From the NCBI GenBank assembly GCA_025458915.1, contig JALORL010000006.1, positions 1 to 42,896 of the forward strand: a stretch of 42,896 nucleotides of DNA, given 5' to 3'. The translations under genes and the position numbers were made by a program. This DNA comes from Hydrogenophaga sp. (GTDB taxonomy: Bacteria; Pseudomonadota; Gammaproteobacteria; Burkholderiales; Burkholderiaceae_C). Shown here piece by piece: positions 1-9,584 of this stretch (positions within the stretch are counted from its first letter, which is position 1; every line of letters starts with the position of its first letter). The notes under the pieces were generated by a model. That model saw only the letters and a list, made by a program, of their open reading frames with translations, did not search any database and was not told the origin of the DNA.

Positions 1-1110
1 ATGAACACCCGCCTGCAGGTGGAGCACCCGGTCACCGAATGCATCACCGGGCTGGATCTGGTGGAGCTGATGATCCGCGTGGCGGCGGGTGAAAAGCTGC
101 CGCTCACCCAGGCGGACGTGAAGCGCAACGGCTGGGCCATCGAGTGCCGCATCAACGCCGAAGACCCGTTCCGCAATTTCCTGCCCAGCACCGGCCGGCT
201 CGTGCGCTTCAACCCGCCGCCCGCGAGCATGCACCAGGGCAACACGCAGGACTTGCTCGGCGTGCGCGTGGACACCGGTGTGCAGGACGGTGGCGAAATT
301 CCCATGTACTACGACTCGATGATCGCCAAGCTCATCGTACACGGCAACGACCGGCTGGATGCCATCGCCAAGATGCGCGAAGCCCTCAACGCCTTCGTGA
401 TCCGCGGCATCAGCAGCAACATTCCCTTCCAGGCCGCGCTGCTGGCGCACCCGAAGTTCGTGGCGGGCGACTTCAACACCGGTTTCATTGCCGAGCACTA
501 CGGCCAGGGCTTCCGCGCGGAAGACGGACTCACCGGCCAGTTGCCGGGCTATGGCGTCAAGGTGGGCCACGACTACCGGGTCATCAGCCTGTCGGGCGAT
601 GGCAAGCACCGCTACACCCCGGTGCACGTGGACGAGGTGGTGGGCGAAACCGGCACGGCGCTGGTGGTGGTGGGCGACAAGCGCTACCAGATCTCGTCGC
701 CCTCGCGGCTGAACGACGTCGTCATCAGCGGCCAGTGCAACGGCAAGCCCTTCACTGCGCAAATGGAACGCGGCTCGCCGCGCAATCCGCTGGCGCTGGT
801 GGTGCAGCACAACGGCACGCGCCTGGAGACCATGGTGGTGTCGCCGCGCATGGCCGAACTGCACGCGCTGATGCCGTTCAAGGCACCACCCGACATGAGC
901 CGCTATGTGCTGTCGCCCATGCCGGGCCTGCTGGTGGAGGTGGCGGTACAGCCCGGGCAGAAGGTGCAGGCCGGTGAGCGCGTGGCCGTCATCGAAGCCA
1001 TGAAGATGGAAAACGTGCTGTTCGCCGCCGCCGACGGCACCGTGGCCAAGGTGCTGGCCTCCAAGGGCGAATCGCTCTCGGTGGACCAGCCCATCGTGGA
1101 GTTTGAATGA
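1..1110 (+). CDS. Acyl-CoA carboxylase biotin-containing alpha subunit (PccA-like), 5' truncated by the window
   Basis: The gene enters from outside the window. The Met at base 1 lies inside the conserved biotin carboxylase motif [13 protein letters not shown], so it is not the real start. Visible parts are the C-terminal part of the biotin carboxylase domain, a linker (about residues 150-290) of the type that bridges to the carboxyltransferase subunit, and a biotinyl domain at about 295-369. The biotin-accepting lysine is in EAMKMEN (about residue 335). The family carboxylates propionyl-CoA or a similar acyl-CoA with ATP and bicarbonate. The stop overlaps the start of the next gene (ATGA), which argues for co-translation. 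The linker and the VOC neighbour favour propionyl-CoA carboxylase over acetyl-CoA carboxylase AccC, but the substrate is inferred. Confidence 0.9.
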   Translation: MNTRLQVEHPVTECITGLDLVELMIRVAAGEKLPLTQADVKRNGWAIECRINAEDPFRNFLPSTGRLVRFNPPPASMHQGNTQDLLGVRVDTGVQDGGEIPMYYDSMIAKLIVHGNDRLDAIAKMREALNAFVIRGISSNIPFQAALLAHPKFVAGDFNTGFIAEHYGQGFRAEDGLTGQLPGYGVKVGHDYRVISLSGDGKHRYTPVHVDEVVGETGTALVVVGDKRYQISSPSRLNDVVISGQCNGKPFTAQMERGSPRNPLALVVQHNGTRLETMVVSPRMAELHALMPFKAPPDMSRYVLSPMPGLLVEVAVQPGQKVQAGERVAVIEAMKMENVLFAAADGTVAKVLASKGESLSVDQPIVEFE

Positions 1111-1595
1111 AGCCAAACCGTCCCTTCAAGGTGCTGGGCATCCAGCAGATCGCCATTGGCGGCCCCGACAAGAAGCGACTGCAGACACTCTGGGTGGACA
1201 TGTTGGGCCTGGAAGTCACAGGAACGTTTCGCAGTGAGCGCGAAAACGTGGATGAAGACATCTGCGCCCTGGGCAGCGGCCCACTGAAGGTGGAGGTGGA
1301 CCTGATGCAGCCCCTGGACCCGGACAAGAAACCCGCCGTGCACACCACCCCGCTCAACCACGTGGGCCTGTGGATCGACGATCTGCCTGCGGCGGTGAGC
1401 TGGCTGACGGCACAGGGCGTGCGCTTTGCACCGGGCGGCATGCGCAAGGGCGCCGCCGGATTCGACATCTGCTTCCTGCACCCGAAGGCCAACGAAGAAT
1501 TCCCCGTGGCCGGGGAGGGCGTGCTGATCGAGCTTGTGCAGGCGCCACCGGAGGTGGTCGCCGCGTTCTCGAAACTGGCCACCCTGCCAACCTGA
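1107..1595 (+). CDS. VOC-family protein, probable methylmalonyl-CoA epimerase
   Basis: This 162-residue protein has the two-module vicinal oxygen chelate layout. The first module (about residues 8-75) begins [11 protein letters not shown]. The second (about 85-150) begins [18 protein letters not shown] and ends in a glutamate-containing strand, VLIELVQ. These strands normally supply metal ligands. The start overlaps the stop of the carboxylase alpha gene by four bases, so the two are translationally coupled. Methylmalonyl-CoA epimerase interconverts the two epimers made after propionyl-CoA carboxylation, which fits this position. A lactoylglutathione lyase-like role cannot be excluded from sequence alone. 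Confidence 0.75.
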   Translation: MKPNRPFKVLGIQQIAIGGPDKKRLQTLWVDMLGLEVTGTFRSERENVDEDICALGSGPLKVEVDLMQPLDPDKKPAVHTTPLNHVGLWIDDLPAAVSWLTAQGVRFAPGGMRKGAAGFDICFLHPKANEEFPVAGEGVLIELVQAPPEVVAAFSKLATLPT

Positions 1596-1618
1596 AGAAA
1601 CAGGTCCGAGGAGACAGA

Positions 1619-1650
1619 CCCCGCCAGGTGTTTGCCTGACGGGGTTTTTT
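1619..1650 (+). terminator. Rho-independent terminator after the carboxylase/epimerase genes
   Basis: CCCCGCCAGG and CCTGACGGGG form a 10-bp stem with one mismatch around a 6-base loop, followed directly by six T. It lies 24 bases after the VOC stop codon. Confidence 0.85.
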
Positions 1651-1669
1651 CATCTGGATGCCGCGGGGC

Positions 1670-1937
1670 TCACTCGCAGATCATGTAGGTCTTGGTCAGG
1701 GGTTCCAGCACCTCAAACGCCCCCTCGAAGCTGGGTGGGATGTAGATGCCTTCACCCGGACCGGCCTCTTCAAAGCCACCCAACACATCGTGTACGCGAC
1801 AACGGCCTTCGAGCACGGTGAATAGCTCGCGTTCGGTCGGCCCCATGGCGATTCGCCAGTGGCCGGGCGCGCAGCGCCAGACACCGCAGAACACCTGACC
1901 GGCCGGTGAGTTTGGTCAGACGGGTGGCGGATTTCAT
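1670..1937 (-). pseudogene. Cupin (DUF861-type) protein, probably shortened by an internal deletion
   Basis: The frame ending at 1670 encodes a cupin core: QVFCGVWRCAPGHWRIA, then ELFTVLEGRCRV, then an EVLEPLTKTYMI ending. This resembles the Cupin_3 (DUF861) pattern. The core frame opens only about eight codons upstream of a GTG at 1894, so about 30-40 N-terminal residues are missing. A family-like N-terminus, MKSATRLTKLTG, starts at ATG 1937 in another frame and runs out of frame just before the core. The simplest reading is one gene with a small out-of-frame internal deletion. A short functional cupin starting at the GTG remains possible. Function is unknown. Confidence 0.5.
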
Positions 1938-2078
1938 CCTCAGATTGTGCCCATCGCTGCCGAGAAACAAACGGCTGGCCGCCTTTTGCGTTGTTTTTCA
2001 AGGCAAAGCTGAACCGGCGAATCCGTAACCTCTTGTTTTGTACATCCACCGGCAGGCTGCCGATTTCAGGAGAGCGCC

Positions 2079-2420
2079 ATGAACGCCCCATCACCGTCCA
2101 TGTCATCCGCCCCATCGGCAGATGTTCAACCGAGCGATTTGTTGTCGCAGGGCGACCAGCGGTGGGCGCAGCAGCCGCAGACCTGGCGCGAACGCGAACT
2201 GGCCATGCCCTGGCCTCCAGAGCTCCTGGAAGCCTTCACCCTGCGCATGGCGGGGCATGGCATGTGCGTCAGCCGCGCGCTGATGATGTGCGACCGGTGC
2301 TACGCGCTGCAGCAACTCAAGGACGCGCACAACCTGGCCGACGACACCCTGCGCCTGATGGCGGTACAGCTGTTTCGGTACTTCGAGGCACGGCAGTCCG
2401 GCATCCGCGGCTTGCACTGA
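2079..2420 (+). CDS. Small hypothetical protein with a Cys-rich segment
   Basis: I do not recognise this 113-residue protein. The ATG has a good AGGAG ribosome site at 2068-2072, which supports it as a real gene. The first 35 residues are rich in Ser, Pro, Ala and Gln and look disordered. The rest is probably helical and contains GMCVSRALMMCDRCYAL, with three cysteines including a CDRC pair, at about residues 61-77. There is no signal peptide or membrane segment. It lies 98 bases before the chemotaxis receptor gene on the same strand. No function can be assigned. Confidence 0.65.
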   Translation: MNAPSPSMSSAPSADVQPSDLLSQGDQRWAQQPQTWRERELAMPWPPELLEAFTLRMAGHGMCVSRALMMCDRCYALQQLKDAHNLADDTLRLMAVQLFRYFEARQSGIRGLH

Positions 2421-2518
2421 AACGCAGCCCGGCAGGAAAAGACTCCAAAGCCATTCCCCTCAAGCCCGGCTGCGCCCAGCCGATAGCCATCCAACGACCA
2501 TTGGCGGAGTGCCTCCAG

Positions 2519-4746
2519 ATGTATTCTTTCAAACCGTTGCGCCCCGGCGTGCAGTTCATGCGCCTGCTGCGCCTGCCCACCAAACTGGGCGTGCTGGCAC
2601 TGGTGCTGTTCGTGCCGCTGGTGATCATCAGCCTCTTGCTGACGCAGCGCGTCAACGAATCGATCGCCTTCACCGAGGCCGAGATCCATGGCGCACGGAT
2701 GGCGCAACAACTCAACGCCGTGGTGGTTGAAGTGCAAAAGCACCGGGGCCAGACCAACATGTTGCTCTCGGGGGATGCTGGCGCCCGCGCGGCACTGCAG
2801 GAAACTCGGCAGCAGCTGCAGACCCGATTGGCTGCGGTGGATCAGTTGTTGGCCGAACGGCCCGACTTTGGCCTGGATACCGAATGGAGGCCCTTGCGCC
2901 AAGCCGCCAGCGACCTGGCGGCAAGCGAGCGGATGCAGGCGCCCGAGTCGTTCGCGCGCCACAGCGCACTGGTGCGCGATCTGCGCCATGGGGTGAGCTG
3001 CTCGGCCAGGCCCGTGGCCTGGGCGCCGGCCAACTCGCCCGCACCGAGCGCGACCCGCAGATGGTCAACCGCGTGGCCATGCTCATTGCCGATGCTCAGG
3101 CTGCCACTGCCGACATCCTGTATTTGCAGCAGTTTTCGCAAAAGTACGGTCAGAGCAACCTGAACGGCCAGCAGACAGCGCAGGCAGTGGAGGTTTTCCT
3201 GAGCGAAGCCGCCGCGGCCCTGGGGCCGCAGGGTGGCATGTCCGCAGCGGACTATTTCGCCGCCGGCACGCGTGCCATCTCGGCCGTGGCCGACTACCAG
3301 CAAGCGGTGCAGACCCAGCTGGACACCCTGCTCACGCAACGGGTGGACAAGGAGCGCCGCATGCTGGCCCTCTCGCTCGCAGCGGTGGGCGCTGGTCTCC
3401 TGCTGGTCGCCTACCTCATGCTGGCCTTCTACACCAGCTTCATGATCGACTTCCGCCACGCCATCGACGTCATGCGCCAGACCTCGTCGGGCAATTTGCG
3501 GGCGCACATCGAGGTGCGTGGTCGCGACGAACTGGCCGAGCTGGCCAAGCTCCTGGGTACCATGAATGCGAACCTTTCCGCCATGGTGGCCGAAGTGCGC
3601 AGCAATTCGGCTTTGGTGGCCCATGCAGGCCGCAGCCTTGCCGTGGGCAACCGCGACCTGGCCGAACGGACAGAACAGCAGGCGGCCAACCTGGAACAGA
3701 CTGCCGCCAGTGTGCATCAGCTCTCCAGCACCGTGAACCTCAACGCCGACACCGCCAGCGACTCGGACAAGCAGGCCACCAACGTGCGCGGCGTGGCCGA
3801 GGCCGGTTCCCAGTCCATGGGCAAGGCCGTGTCGTCGGTGGAGGCAATCCAAAAGAGCGCCCAGCAGATGAACGAAATCATCGGCGTGATCGACAGCCTG
3901 GCGTTTCAGACCAACATCCTCGCTCTCAATGCGGCGGTCGAGGCGGCCCGGGCCGGAGAGCAGGGCCGTGGTTTTGCGGTGGTGGCCAGCGAAGTGCGCT
4001 CGCTGGCACAGCGTTCGGCGGCGTCGTCGAAGGAAATCCGCCAGCTCATCGAAACCTCTCGCCAGCAGGTGGACGTCAGTGTGGCGCAGATCCGCAACGC
4101 CGGCAGCAGCATGGCGGACATCGTCAACGGCGTACGCGGGGTGGCAGAGAACATGTCGCTGATTTCCGCTTCCAGTGCCGAGCAGAGCAGCGGCCTGAGC
4201 GAAATCTCCTCCGCCGTCAGTCAGCTCGACCAGATCACCCAGCGCAACGCGCAAATGGTGGAGCGGGCCGTGGCACAAGCCAACCAGCTGGAGCAACGCG
4301 CGGCCCACCTGTCCAAAGCCGTGTCCTCCTTTGCACTACAGCAGGGCACTGCCGAAGAGGCCATGCACCTGGTGCAACGCGCCCTGGAGCACCGCCGCAG
4401 CACCAGCCTGGACGCTTTTGTGCGGGACCTCACCGATCCATCCCGGGGTTTTCACGACCGCGACATGTACGTGTTTGCGCTGGACGCTCAGGGGGTGTAC
4501 CGAGCCTTTGGCGGCAAGCCCGACAAGGTGGGCAGCCGAGTCCAGGACATCGCAGGGGTGGATGGTCAAGCCCTGCTCGAAGACATCGTGGCGCAGGCGG
4601 AAATCGAACCTGGCTGGGTGGAATACGACATTGCCAACCCGGTCATTGGCAGCATCCAGGGCAAGATGTCTTATGTGATGAAGATCGACCAGCTTTATGT
4701 GGGCTGCGGCGTCTACAAGACCGTGGGGGCCCGCGTGGCCGCCTGA
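2519..4746 (+). pseudogene. Methyl-accepting chemotaxis protein with broken reading frame and a C-terminal Cache-like domain
   Basis: The ATG at 2519 has GGAG ten bases upstream. The first frame encodes a short cytoplasmic start, a membrane segment (LGVLALVLFVPLVIISLLL) and a helical sensor part with VEVQKHRGQTNML, similar to NIT-type sensors. Near 2985-3000 the coding frame changes and the rest is read from the -1 position: a second membrane segment (LSLAAVGAGLLLVAYLML), HAMP, the methyl-accepting coiled coil and the signalling tip around FQTNILALNAAVEAARAGEQ. After the tip comes about 110 residues ending GWVEYDIANP...YVGCGVYK, a Cache-like pattern. Related receptors, as I recall them, carry about 30 more residues at the junction, so an out-of-frame deletion is likelier than a single-base indel. 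A sequencing error is possible. Confidence 0.8.
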
Positions 4747-4747
4747 T

Positions 4748-5404
4748 TCAGGTGGTGTCGCGGCGGGCTCGGGCGCGCTCCAGTGCCGCCTCGATCACGG
4801 CCCGCTTGCGGTCCAGCACCCCGGCATCGGTGTGCTGCGAATGGGCCGCCAGATCGCTCAGCTTCAGGCGGGCCTTGGCTTCCAGCCGCTCGTCATGTTC
4901 CTGCTTCTCCCGCTCCAGCCGGCGCTTGCGGGACGCGTAACGCCCCCTGGCGTGGGCGGCCTGTTCTGCCGACCAGGCCTGCCAGCCGGTGGTGTCAGGG
5001 TCCACCACCTCCAGCGTGATGCAGTCGACCGGACACACTGGCAGACACAGTTCGCAGCCGGTGCAGTGTTGCTCCAGCACCGTGTGCATGCGCTTGTGGA
5101 TTCCAACAATGGCATCGGTCGGGCAAGCCTTGATGCAGAGCGTGCAACCAATGCACCAGGTCTCGTCGATGACGGCCATGGTGAGCGGGCCCTCGATGCC
5201 CCGTGCGCGATCCAGGGGGCGAACCGGTTGCCCGGTGATGGCAGCGAGCCGTTCAATGCCTTCGCTTCCGCCCGGCGGGCACTGGTTGATGCCAGCCTCG
5301 CCGTGCGCAATGGCCCGTGCGTAGGCCTCGCAGTCCGGGTACCCGCACCGCGTGCATTGCGTTTGCGGCAATGCATCGTTGATGCGCTGGACAAGGGGAT
5401 GCAT
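4748..5404 (-). CDS. rnfB: RnfB/RsxB-like electron transport ferredoxin
   Basis: The protein has an N-terminal four-cysteine cluster motif ([12 protein letters not shown] followed by NQCPPGG) and two 4Fe-4S ferredoxin motifs, [12 protein letters not shown] and [12 protein letters not shown]. The C-terminal 80 residues are a basic, charged helix rich in Arg and Glu. This matches RnfB, an electron carrier of the Rnf/Rsx complex, but no other rnf gene is near, as is common for the lone RnfB-like proteins of Burkholderiales. It ends one base from the converging receptor gene. The ORF extends up to 5536, overlapping the depolymerase stop by about 60 bases. I chose ATG 5404 because MHPLVQRI begins at the usual family start; GTG starts between 5404 and 5470 are alternatives. 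Confidence 0.85.
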   Translation of the reverse strand: MHPLVQRINDALPQTQCTRCGYPDCEAYARAIAHGEAGINQCPPGGSEGIERLAAITGQPVRPLDRARGIEGPLTMAVIDETWCIGCTLCIKACPTDAIVGIHKRMHTVLEQHCTGCELCLPVCPVDCITLEVVDPDTTGWQAWSAEQAAHARGRYASRKRRLEREKQEHDERLEAKARLKLSDLAAHSQHTDAGVLDRKRAVIEAALERARARRDTT

Positions 5405-5474
5405 GCCGGATGTCACTGCTTCTGGGGTTGCAGACAGCCCGTTCTCCACACCTGCCGGCGTGGCGGCCGCACGT

Positions 5475-6938
5475 TCAACCCTTGGACGTTGCGCTGACCT
5501 TTTTGACGCCATTGCGCTGCCGGACGGCGCCTGCACTGGCCTTCGCCGGGGCCGCTTGCACCGTTTTTGCGGCTTTCGCCGCCGGTTTGCGGGGCGCCGC
5601 GCGTTTGGCGGCTTTCACAGTGGCCGTTGGAACCGGTGCGGCCTCTGAGGCCTCTGAGGCGTCTGCCGGCTCGGTAGGCTGATGGCTGATGATGAACGCC
5701 TTTACGACCGGGTACACCATTTCCCGCCAGCGCCGACCGCTGAAGATGCCGTAGTGACCCGCACCTTTTGCCTCGTAATGCATGTGTTGCTGGGGCGGAA
5801 CGCCGGTACACAGGTCGTGGGCGGCGGCTGTCTGGCCCGACCCGGAAATGTCGTCCAGCTCACCTTCCACCGTTAGCAGAGCCGTGGTTCGGATGTCCTG
5901 CGGGCGCACGCGTTCCACTCGGCCGTTCTCGTTGCGCACGTCCCAGGTTCCATGCACCAGTTTGAAATCCTGGAACACGGTTTCAATGGTTTCCAGGTAG
6001 TAGTCGGCGTCCATGTCGAGCACGGCGTTGTACTCGTCGTAGAACCGGCGGTGGCTCTCTGCGCTGGAATTGTCGCCCTTGATCAGGTCCTGGAAATAGT
6101 CGTAGTGGCTGGTGGCATGCCGGTCCGGGTTCATGGCGACGAAACCGGTGTGCTGCAGGAACCCCGGATACACGCGCCGCCCGGCGCCCGGAAAGCTGTC
6201 AGGCACGCGGTAGATCACATTGTTCTCGAACCAGCTGTGGCTGCGCTGTACCGCGAGGTTGTTCACTGCGGTCGGCGACTTGCGGGCGTCGATCGGACCA
6301 CCCATCATCGTCATGGTCAGCGGGGTCGTTTCGCCTCTGCTGGCCATGAGCGACACAGCGGCCAGCACCGGCACGGTGGGCTGGCACACGCTGATGACAT
6401 GGCAGTTGCCGTACTTGGCCTGCAGGTGGCGGATGAACTCCTGCACATAGTTCACATAGTCGTCCAGGTGGAACTCACCCTCCGACAACGGTACCAGGCG
6501 GGCGTTTTTCCAGTCGGTGATGTAGACCTTGTGCTCCTTGAGCATGGTGCGCACCGTATCGCGCAGAAGGGTCGCGTAGTGCCCGGACAGCGGCGCCACC
6601 ACCAGCACCACGGGTTGCCCCTTGAGTTGGGTCAGCGTGTTGGCATCGTCGGTGAACCGCTTGAAGCGCCGCAGTTCGCAAAACGGCTTGTTGATCTCCA
6701 CCCGTTCATGAATGGCAACATCAACGCCATCAACGTCCACGGTGCGGATGCCGAACTCCGGCTTCTCGTAATCCTTGCCCAACCGGTGCATCAGGTCATA
6801 GGCTGCCGAAATGCGCTGTGATCCCGGCCATTGAGCGATGGGCAGCAACGGATTGCTGTACAGCTTGGCTGCCACTTCGGCCAGGTCGGCGAACGGCTCC
6901 ATGATGGAGCGCTGGGTTTCGTAAATCTGGTAGAGCAT
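5475..6938 (-). CDS. phaZ: Intracellular polyhydroxyalkanoate depolymerase with Ala/Lys-rich tail
   Basis: This 487-residue protein begins [16 protein letters not shown], typical of intracellular PHB depolymerases of the Ralstonia PhaZ1 type. The lipase-box-like motif is SVCQPTVPV, with cysteine as the expected nucleophile at about residue 188, and the catalytic histidine is probably in [10 protein letters not shown]. These enzymes hydrolyse stored PHA on the granule surface during carbon starvation. The catalytic domain ends near residue 420. A low-complexity tail of about 65 residues, rich in Ala, Lys, Arg and Pro ([16 protein letters not shown]), follows and contains a DNA-level 9-bp tandem repeat (cctctgagg, 5641-5658). 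The tail recalls the DNA-binding ends of PhaM and PhaF. A PhaR-like box lies just before the gene. Confidence 0.93.
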   Translation of the reverse strand: MLYQIYETQRSIMEPFADLAEVAAKLYSNPLLPIAQWPGSQRISAAYDLMHRLGKDYEKPEFGIRTVDVDGVDVAIHERVEINKPFCELRRFKRFTDDANTLTQLKGQPVVLVVAPLSGHYATLLRDTVRTMLKEHKVYITDWKNARLVPLSEGEFHLDDYVNYVQEFIRHLQAKYGNCHVISVCQPTVPVLAAVSLMASRGETTPLTMTMMGGPIDARKSPTAVNNLAVQRSHSWFENNVIYRVPDSFPGAGRRVYPGFLQHTGFVAMNPDRHATSHYDYFQDLIKGDNSSAESHRRFYDEYNAVLDMDADYYLETIETVFQDFKLVHGTWDVRNENGRVERVRPQDIRTTALLTVEGELDDISGSGQTAAAHDLCTGVPPQQHMHYEAKGAGHYGIFSGRRWREMVYPVVKAFIISHQPTEPADASEASEAAPVPTATVKAAKRAAPRKPAAKAAKTVQAAPAKASAGAVRQRNGVKKVSATSKG

Positions 6939-6957
6939 GGGCGATGGCGTTGTTTAT

Positions 6958-6976
6958 GTTGCAGTGCAGCAATATA
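6958..6976 (-). promoter_or_regulatory. Candidate phaZ promoter -10 and PhaR-like operator
   Basis: Read on the minus strand, TATATT (6976-6971) is a plausible -10 box. It runs into TTGCTGCACTGCAAC (6972-6958), a TGC-rich repeat with two CTGCA units. PhaR, the PHA-responsive repressor of phasin and related genes, binds TGC-rich sites of this style. The box would cover the transcription start, a classic repressor position. No clear -35 is visible. The site is about 20-35 bases before the phaZ ATG. Confidence 0.45.
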
Positions 6977-7076
6977 GCAGTTTGTCCCGCTGCGTAGGCG
7001 GGGAAAAACACCTATTTCGGGGTCAGATTTGTCGCCTTGGTGAAAGCAAGACCGGCGATGGTCCTGCGCGGCCAAG

Positions 7077-7098
7077 AAAAAAGCCGCCCGAAGGCGGC
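7077..7098 (-). terminator. Rho-independent terminator of the aminotransferase gene
   Basis: On the minus strand GCCGCC-TTCG-GGCGGC forms a 6-bp stem with a stable UUCG tetraloop, followed by six T. It starts 19 bases after the aminotransferase stop codon. Confidence 0.9.
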
Positions 7099-7117
7099 CT
7101 GCTCGGGAGGCGCTGGG

Positions 7118-8314
7118 TCACATCACCTTGGCAATCGACGCACACACATGGTCGATGTTCTGGCTGTTCAACGCAGCCACGCACATGCGCCCGGTGTCTG
7201 TTCCGTACACGCCGAACTCGGAGCGCAAACGAACCATCTGGTCCTTGCTCAGGCCCGAGTAGCTGAACATGCCGATCTGGCTGGTGATGAAACCCATGTC
7301 CTGCTGCACACCAGCGGCCTTGAGTCCGTCGACCAGTTTCTGGCGCATGGCTTTGATGCGCACGCGCATCTCGCCCAGTTCCTGCTCCCAGAGAGCCCGC
7401 AGCTCCGGATTATTCAGCACCGCGGCCACCACCGCTCCACCGTGCGTCGGCGGGTTGGAGTAGTTGGTGCGGATCACGATCTTCAGCTGGGACAGCACCC
7501 GGGCAGCTTCTTCCCTGCTGTCGCACAGAACCGACAAAGCCCCAACACGCTCGCCGTACAGACTGAAGCTCTTGGAGAACGATGTCGAGACGAAGAAGGT
7601 CAGGCCCGCCGCCACGAACTTGCCAATCACCGCACCGTCTTCCGCGATGCCGTGGCCAAAACCTTGATACGCCATGTCCAGAAAGGGAGTGAGCTGACGC
7701 AGCTTGACGACCTCGATCACCTGATCCCATTGAGCGGGTGTGATGTCGTAACCCGTCGGGTTGTGGCAGCAGGCATGCAGCACCACGATCGTGCCAGCCT
7801 GCGCAGCGTTCAGGCTGGACAGCATCCCGTCGAAGTTCACGCCACGGCGCTCGGCGTCGTAGTAAGCGTAGGTGTCCACCTCGAATCCGGCGTTGGTGAA
7901 CAGAGCGCGGTGGTTCTCCCAGCTGGGATCGCTGATGAGCACCTTGGCCGCGGGGCTGAGTCGTTTCAGAAAGTCTGCACCGATTTTCAGGCCGCCCGTA
8001 CCACCGATTGCCTGCACTGTGGCCACCCGGCCGGAAGTGACGGGCTCGCTTTCGGCGCCGAAGACCAGGCCCTTCACTGCAGCGTCGTAGGACGCAATGC
8101 CATCGATCGGGAGGTAGCCCCGCGCGGTGGGCTTCTCCATCATGGCTTTTTCTGCGGCCTGCACGCAACGCAGCAGAGGCAGCTTGCCGCTGTCGTCAAA
8201 GTAAACGCCGACACCCAGGTTGACTTTTTTCGGATTGGTGTCGCTGGCGAACTGTTCATTCAGGCCCAGGATGGGGTCGCGGGGCGCCATTTCGACGGCT
8301 GAGAAAAGGGACAT
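7118..8314 (-). CDS. tyrB: Class I aromatic/aspartate aminotransferase
   Basis: The 398-residue protein starts [20 protein letters not shown], the normal N-terminus of the AspC/TyrB family, so I used ATG 8314 and not the longer ORF start. It shows [21 protein letters not shown] (cofactor and substrate binding) and [16 protein letters not shown], in which the lysine forms the Schiff base with pyridoxal phosphate. The C-terminal half carries the conserved RTNYSNPP segment and the carboxylate-binding arginine is probably in TGRMCVAAL. It transfers amino groups between aspartate or aromatic amino acids and 2-oxoglutarate. AspC and TyrB cannot be told apart with certainty here. It is transcribed away from the FAD oxidase gene and ends at a strong terminator. 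Confidence 0.93.
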   Translation of the reverse strand: MSLFSAVEMAPRDPILGLNEQFASDTNPKKVNLGVGVYFDDSGKLPLLRCVQAAEKAMMEKPTARGYLPIDGIASYDAAVKGLVFGAESEPVTSGRVATVQAIGGTGGLKIGADFLKRLSPAAKVLISDPSWENHRALFTNAGFEVDTYAYYDAERRGVNFDGMLSSLNAAQAGTIVVLHACCHNPTGYDITPAQWDQVIEVVKLRQLTPFLDMAYQGFGHGIAEDGAVIGKFVAAGLTFFVSTSFSKSFSLYGERVGALSVLCDSREEAARVLSQLKIVIRTNYSNPPTHGGAVVAAVLNNPELRALWEQELGEMRVRIKAMRQKLVDGLKAAGVQQDMGFITSQIGMFSYSGLSKDQMVRLRSEFGVYGTDTGRMCVAALNSQNIDHVCASIAKVM

Positions 8315-8449
8315 GCTGTGGTTCCGTTGGATGAGGGAAAACCCCGCAATTTTAGCGATTCGCCTTGCCACTGCGGGCGCGAACCCATGCAGACTGCGCA
8401 TCTGTACCATCCCGGCAGGTGCGCCGGATGGCGTGCCTTGCATGAACAC

Positions 8450-8454
8450 AGGAG
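8450..8454 (+). promoter_or_regulatory. Ribosome binding site that favours a GTG start for the LhgO-like gene
   Basis: AGGAG lies five bases before GTG 8460. The competing ATG at 8442 lies upstream of this site and has no such sequence before it. Confidence 0.6.
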
Positions 8455-8459
8455 CGCTT

Positions 8460-9584
8460 GTGGAACAGGTGGATGTGGTGGTGGTGGGAGCCGGTGTGGT
8501 GGGTCTTGCGGTGGCCCGGTCGCTGGCCCTGCAAGGCCGGGAGGTGCTTGTGCTGGAACGCGAGGCAGCCATTGGAACCGGTACCAGTTCGCGCAACAGC
8601 GAAGTGATCCACGCCGGCATCTACTATCCAAAGGGGTCGCTCAAGGCGAGACTGTGCGTCCTAGGCAGGCAGATGCTGTACGCCTACTGCGCGGAGCGAG
8701 GGGTGGCGCATCGGCGCTGCGGAAAGCTCATCGTGGCCACCTCGGCCTCGCAGCAGGCGGCACTGCCCGATCTGGTGCGCAAGGCAGCGGCCAACGGTGT
8801 GCACGATCTGCAGATCCTCACCCGCGAACAGGCGCTGGAGATGGAGCCTGCCTTGCAGTGTCTCGGGGCTGTGCACTCGCCGTCCACCGGCATAGTGGAC
8901 AGCCATGGGCTCATGCTGTCGCTGCAGGGCGACCTCGAGAAGGCCGGGGGCATGGTGGTTTTGCGAACCGGCGTGGAGCGCCTGTGCGTGACGGCATCGG
9001 GCCTCGGGTTGCGGTGTGCGGATGGCACCGAACTGCTGGCCAGGACCGTGATCAATGCGGCAGGCCTCGGGGCCGTTCAGCTGGCGCAGCGCATTGACGG
9101 ACTCGCGCCGGCCGCCGTGCCACCAGCGTTCTGGGCCAAGGGCAGCTATTTTTCACTGGAAGGCCGATCCCCGTTCCAGCGCCTCATCTACCCCGCACCC
9201 GAGCCGGACCGCCACCTGGCGGGTCTTGGTGTCCATCTCACCATTGATCTGGGTGGACAGGCCAAATTCGGACCGGATGTGCAGTGGACCCAATCGCCGG
9301 ACGACCTGCTGGTGGATCCCCGGAGGGGTGATGCGTTTTATTCAGCGGTGCGCGCCTACTGGCCCGCGTTGCCCGACGGTGCCTTGCATCCCGCCTATGC
9401 GGGCATGCGGCCCAAAATCAGTGGCCCCGACGAACCGGCGGCCGATTTCCACATCCAGGGTCCGGCCGCACATGGTGTGGCCGGCCTCGTGAATCTGTTT
9501 GGCATCGAGTCCCCCGGGCTCACCAGCTGTCTGGCCATTGGCGAGAAAGTCGCTGAGGTCGTTGCTGGATCAGGTGTGCGCTGA
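8460..9584 (+). CDS. FAD-dependent oxidoreductase, L-2-hydroxyglutarate oxidase (LhgO)-like
   Basis: The protein opens with a Rossmann dinucleotide motif, [17 protein letters not shown], followed by [25 protein letters not shown], the flavin-contacting pattern of LhgO. The C-terminal part has the conserved [26 protein letters not shown]. LhgO-type enzymes oxidise L-2-hydroxyglutarate to 2-oxoglutarate and pass electrons to the membrane; the exact substrate here is inferred. I chose GTG 8460 because AGGAG (8450-8454) lies five bases before it. The in-frame ATG at 8442 has no ribosome site, and the ORF continues further upstream over the aminotransferase start without support. The last 15 bases overlap the converging pyrD gene. 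Confidence 0.82.
   Translation: MEQVDVVVVGAGVVGLAVARSLALQGREVLVLEREAAIGTGTSSRNSEVIHAGIYYPKGSLKARLCVLGRQMLYAYCAERGVAHRRCGKLIVATSASQQAALPDLVRKAAANGVHDLQILTREQALEMEPALQCLGAVHSPSTGIVDSHGLMLSLQGDLEKAGGMVVLRTGVERLCVTASGLGLRCADGTELLARTVINAAGLGAVQLAQRIDGLAPAAVPPAFWAKGSYFSLEGRSPFQRLIYPAPEPDRHLAGLGVHLTIDLGGQAKFGPDVQWTQSPDDLLVDPRRGDAFYSAVRAYWPALPDGALHPAYAGMRPKISGPDEPAADFHIQGPAAHGVAGLVNLFGIESPGLTSCLAIGEKVAEVVAGSGVR

Noticed and set aside
2842-4308. 488-aa minus-strand ORF opposite the receptor gene
   Set aside because: Composition is His/Gly/Leu-rich without family motifs, and it mirrors the true coding frame on the other strand. It is a GC-rich shadow.
7018-7032. GGGGTCAGATTTG word upstream of phaZ, reminiscent of words near some repeat families
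   Set aside because: Only one copy was noticed and there is no paired repeat or transposase.
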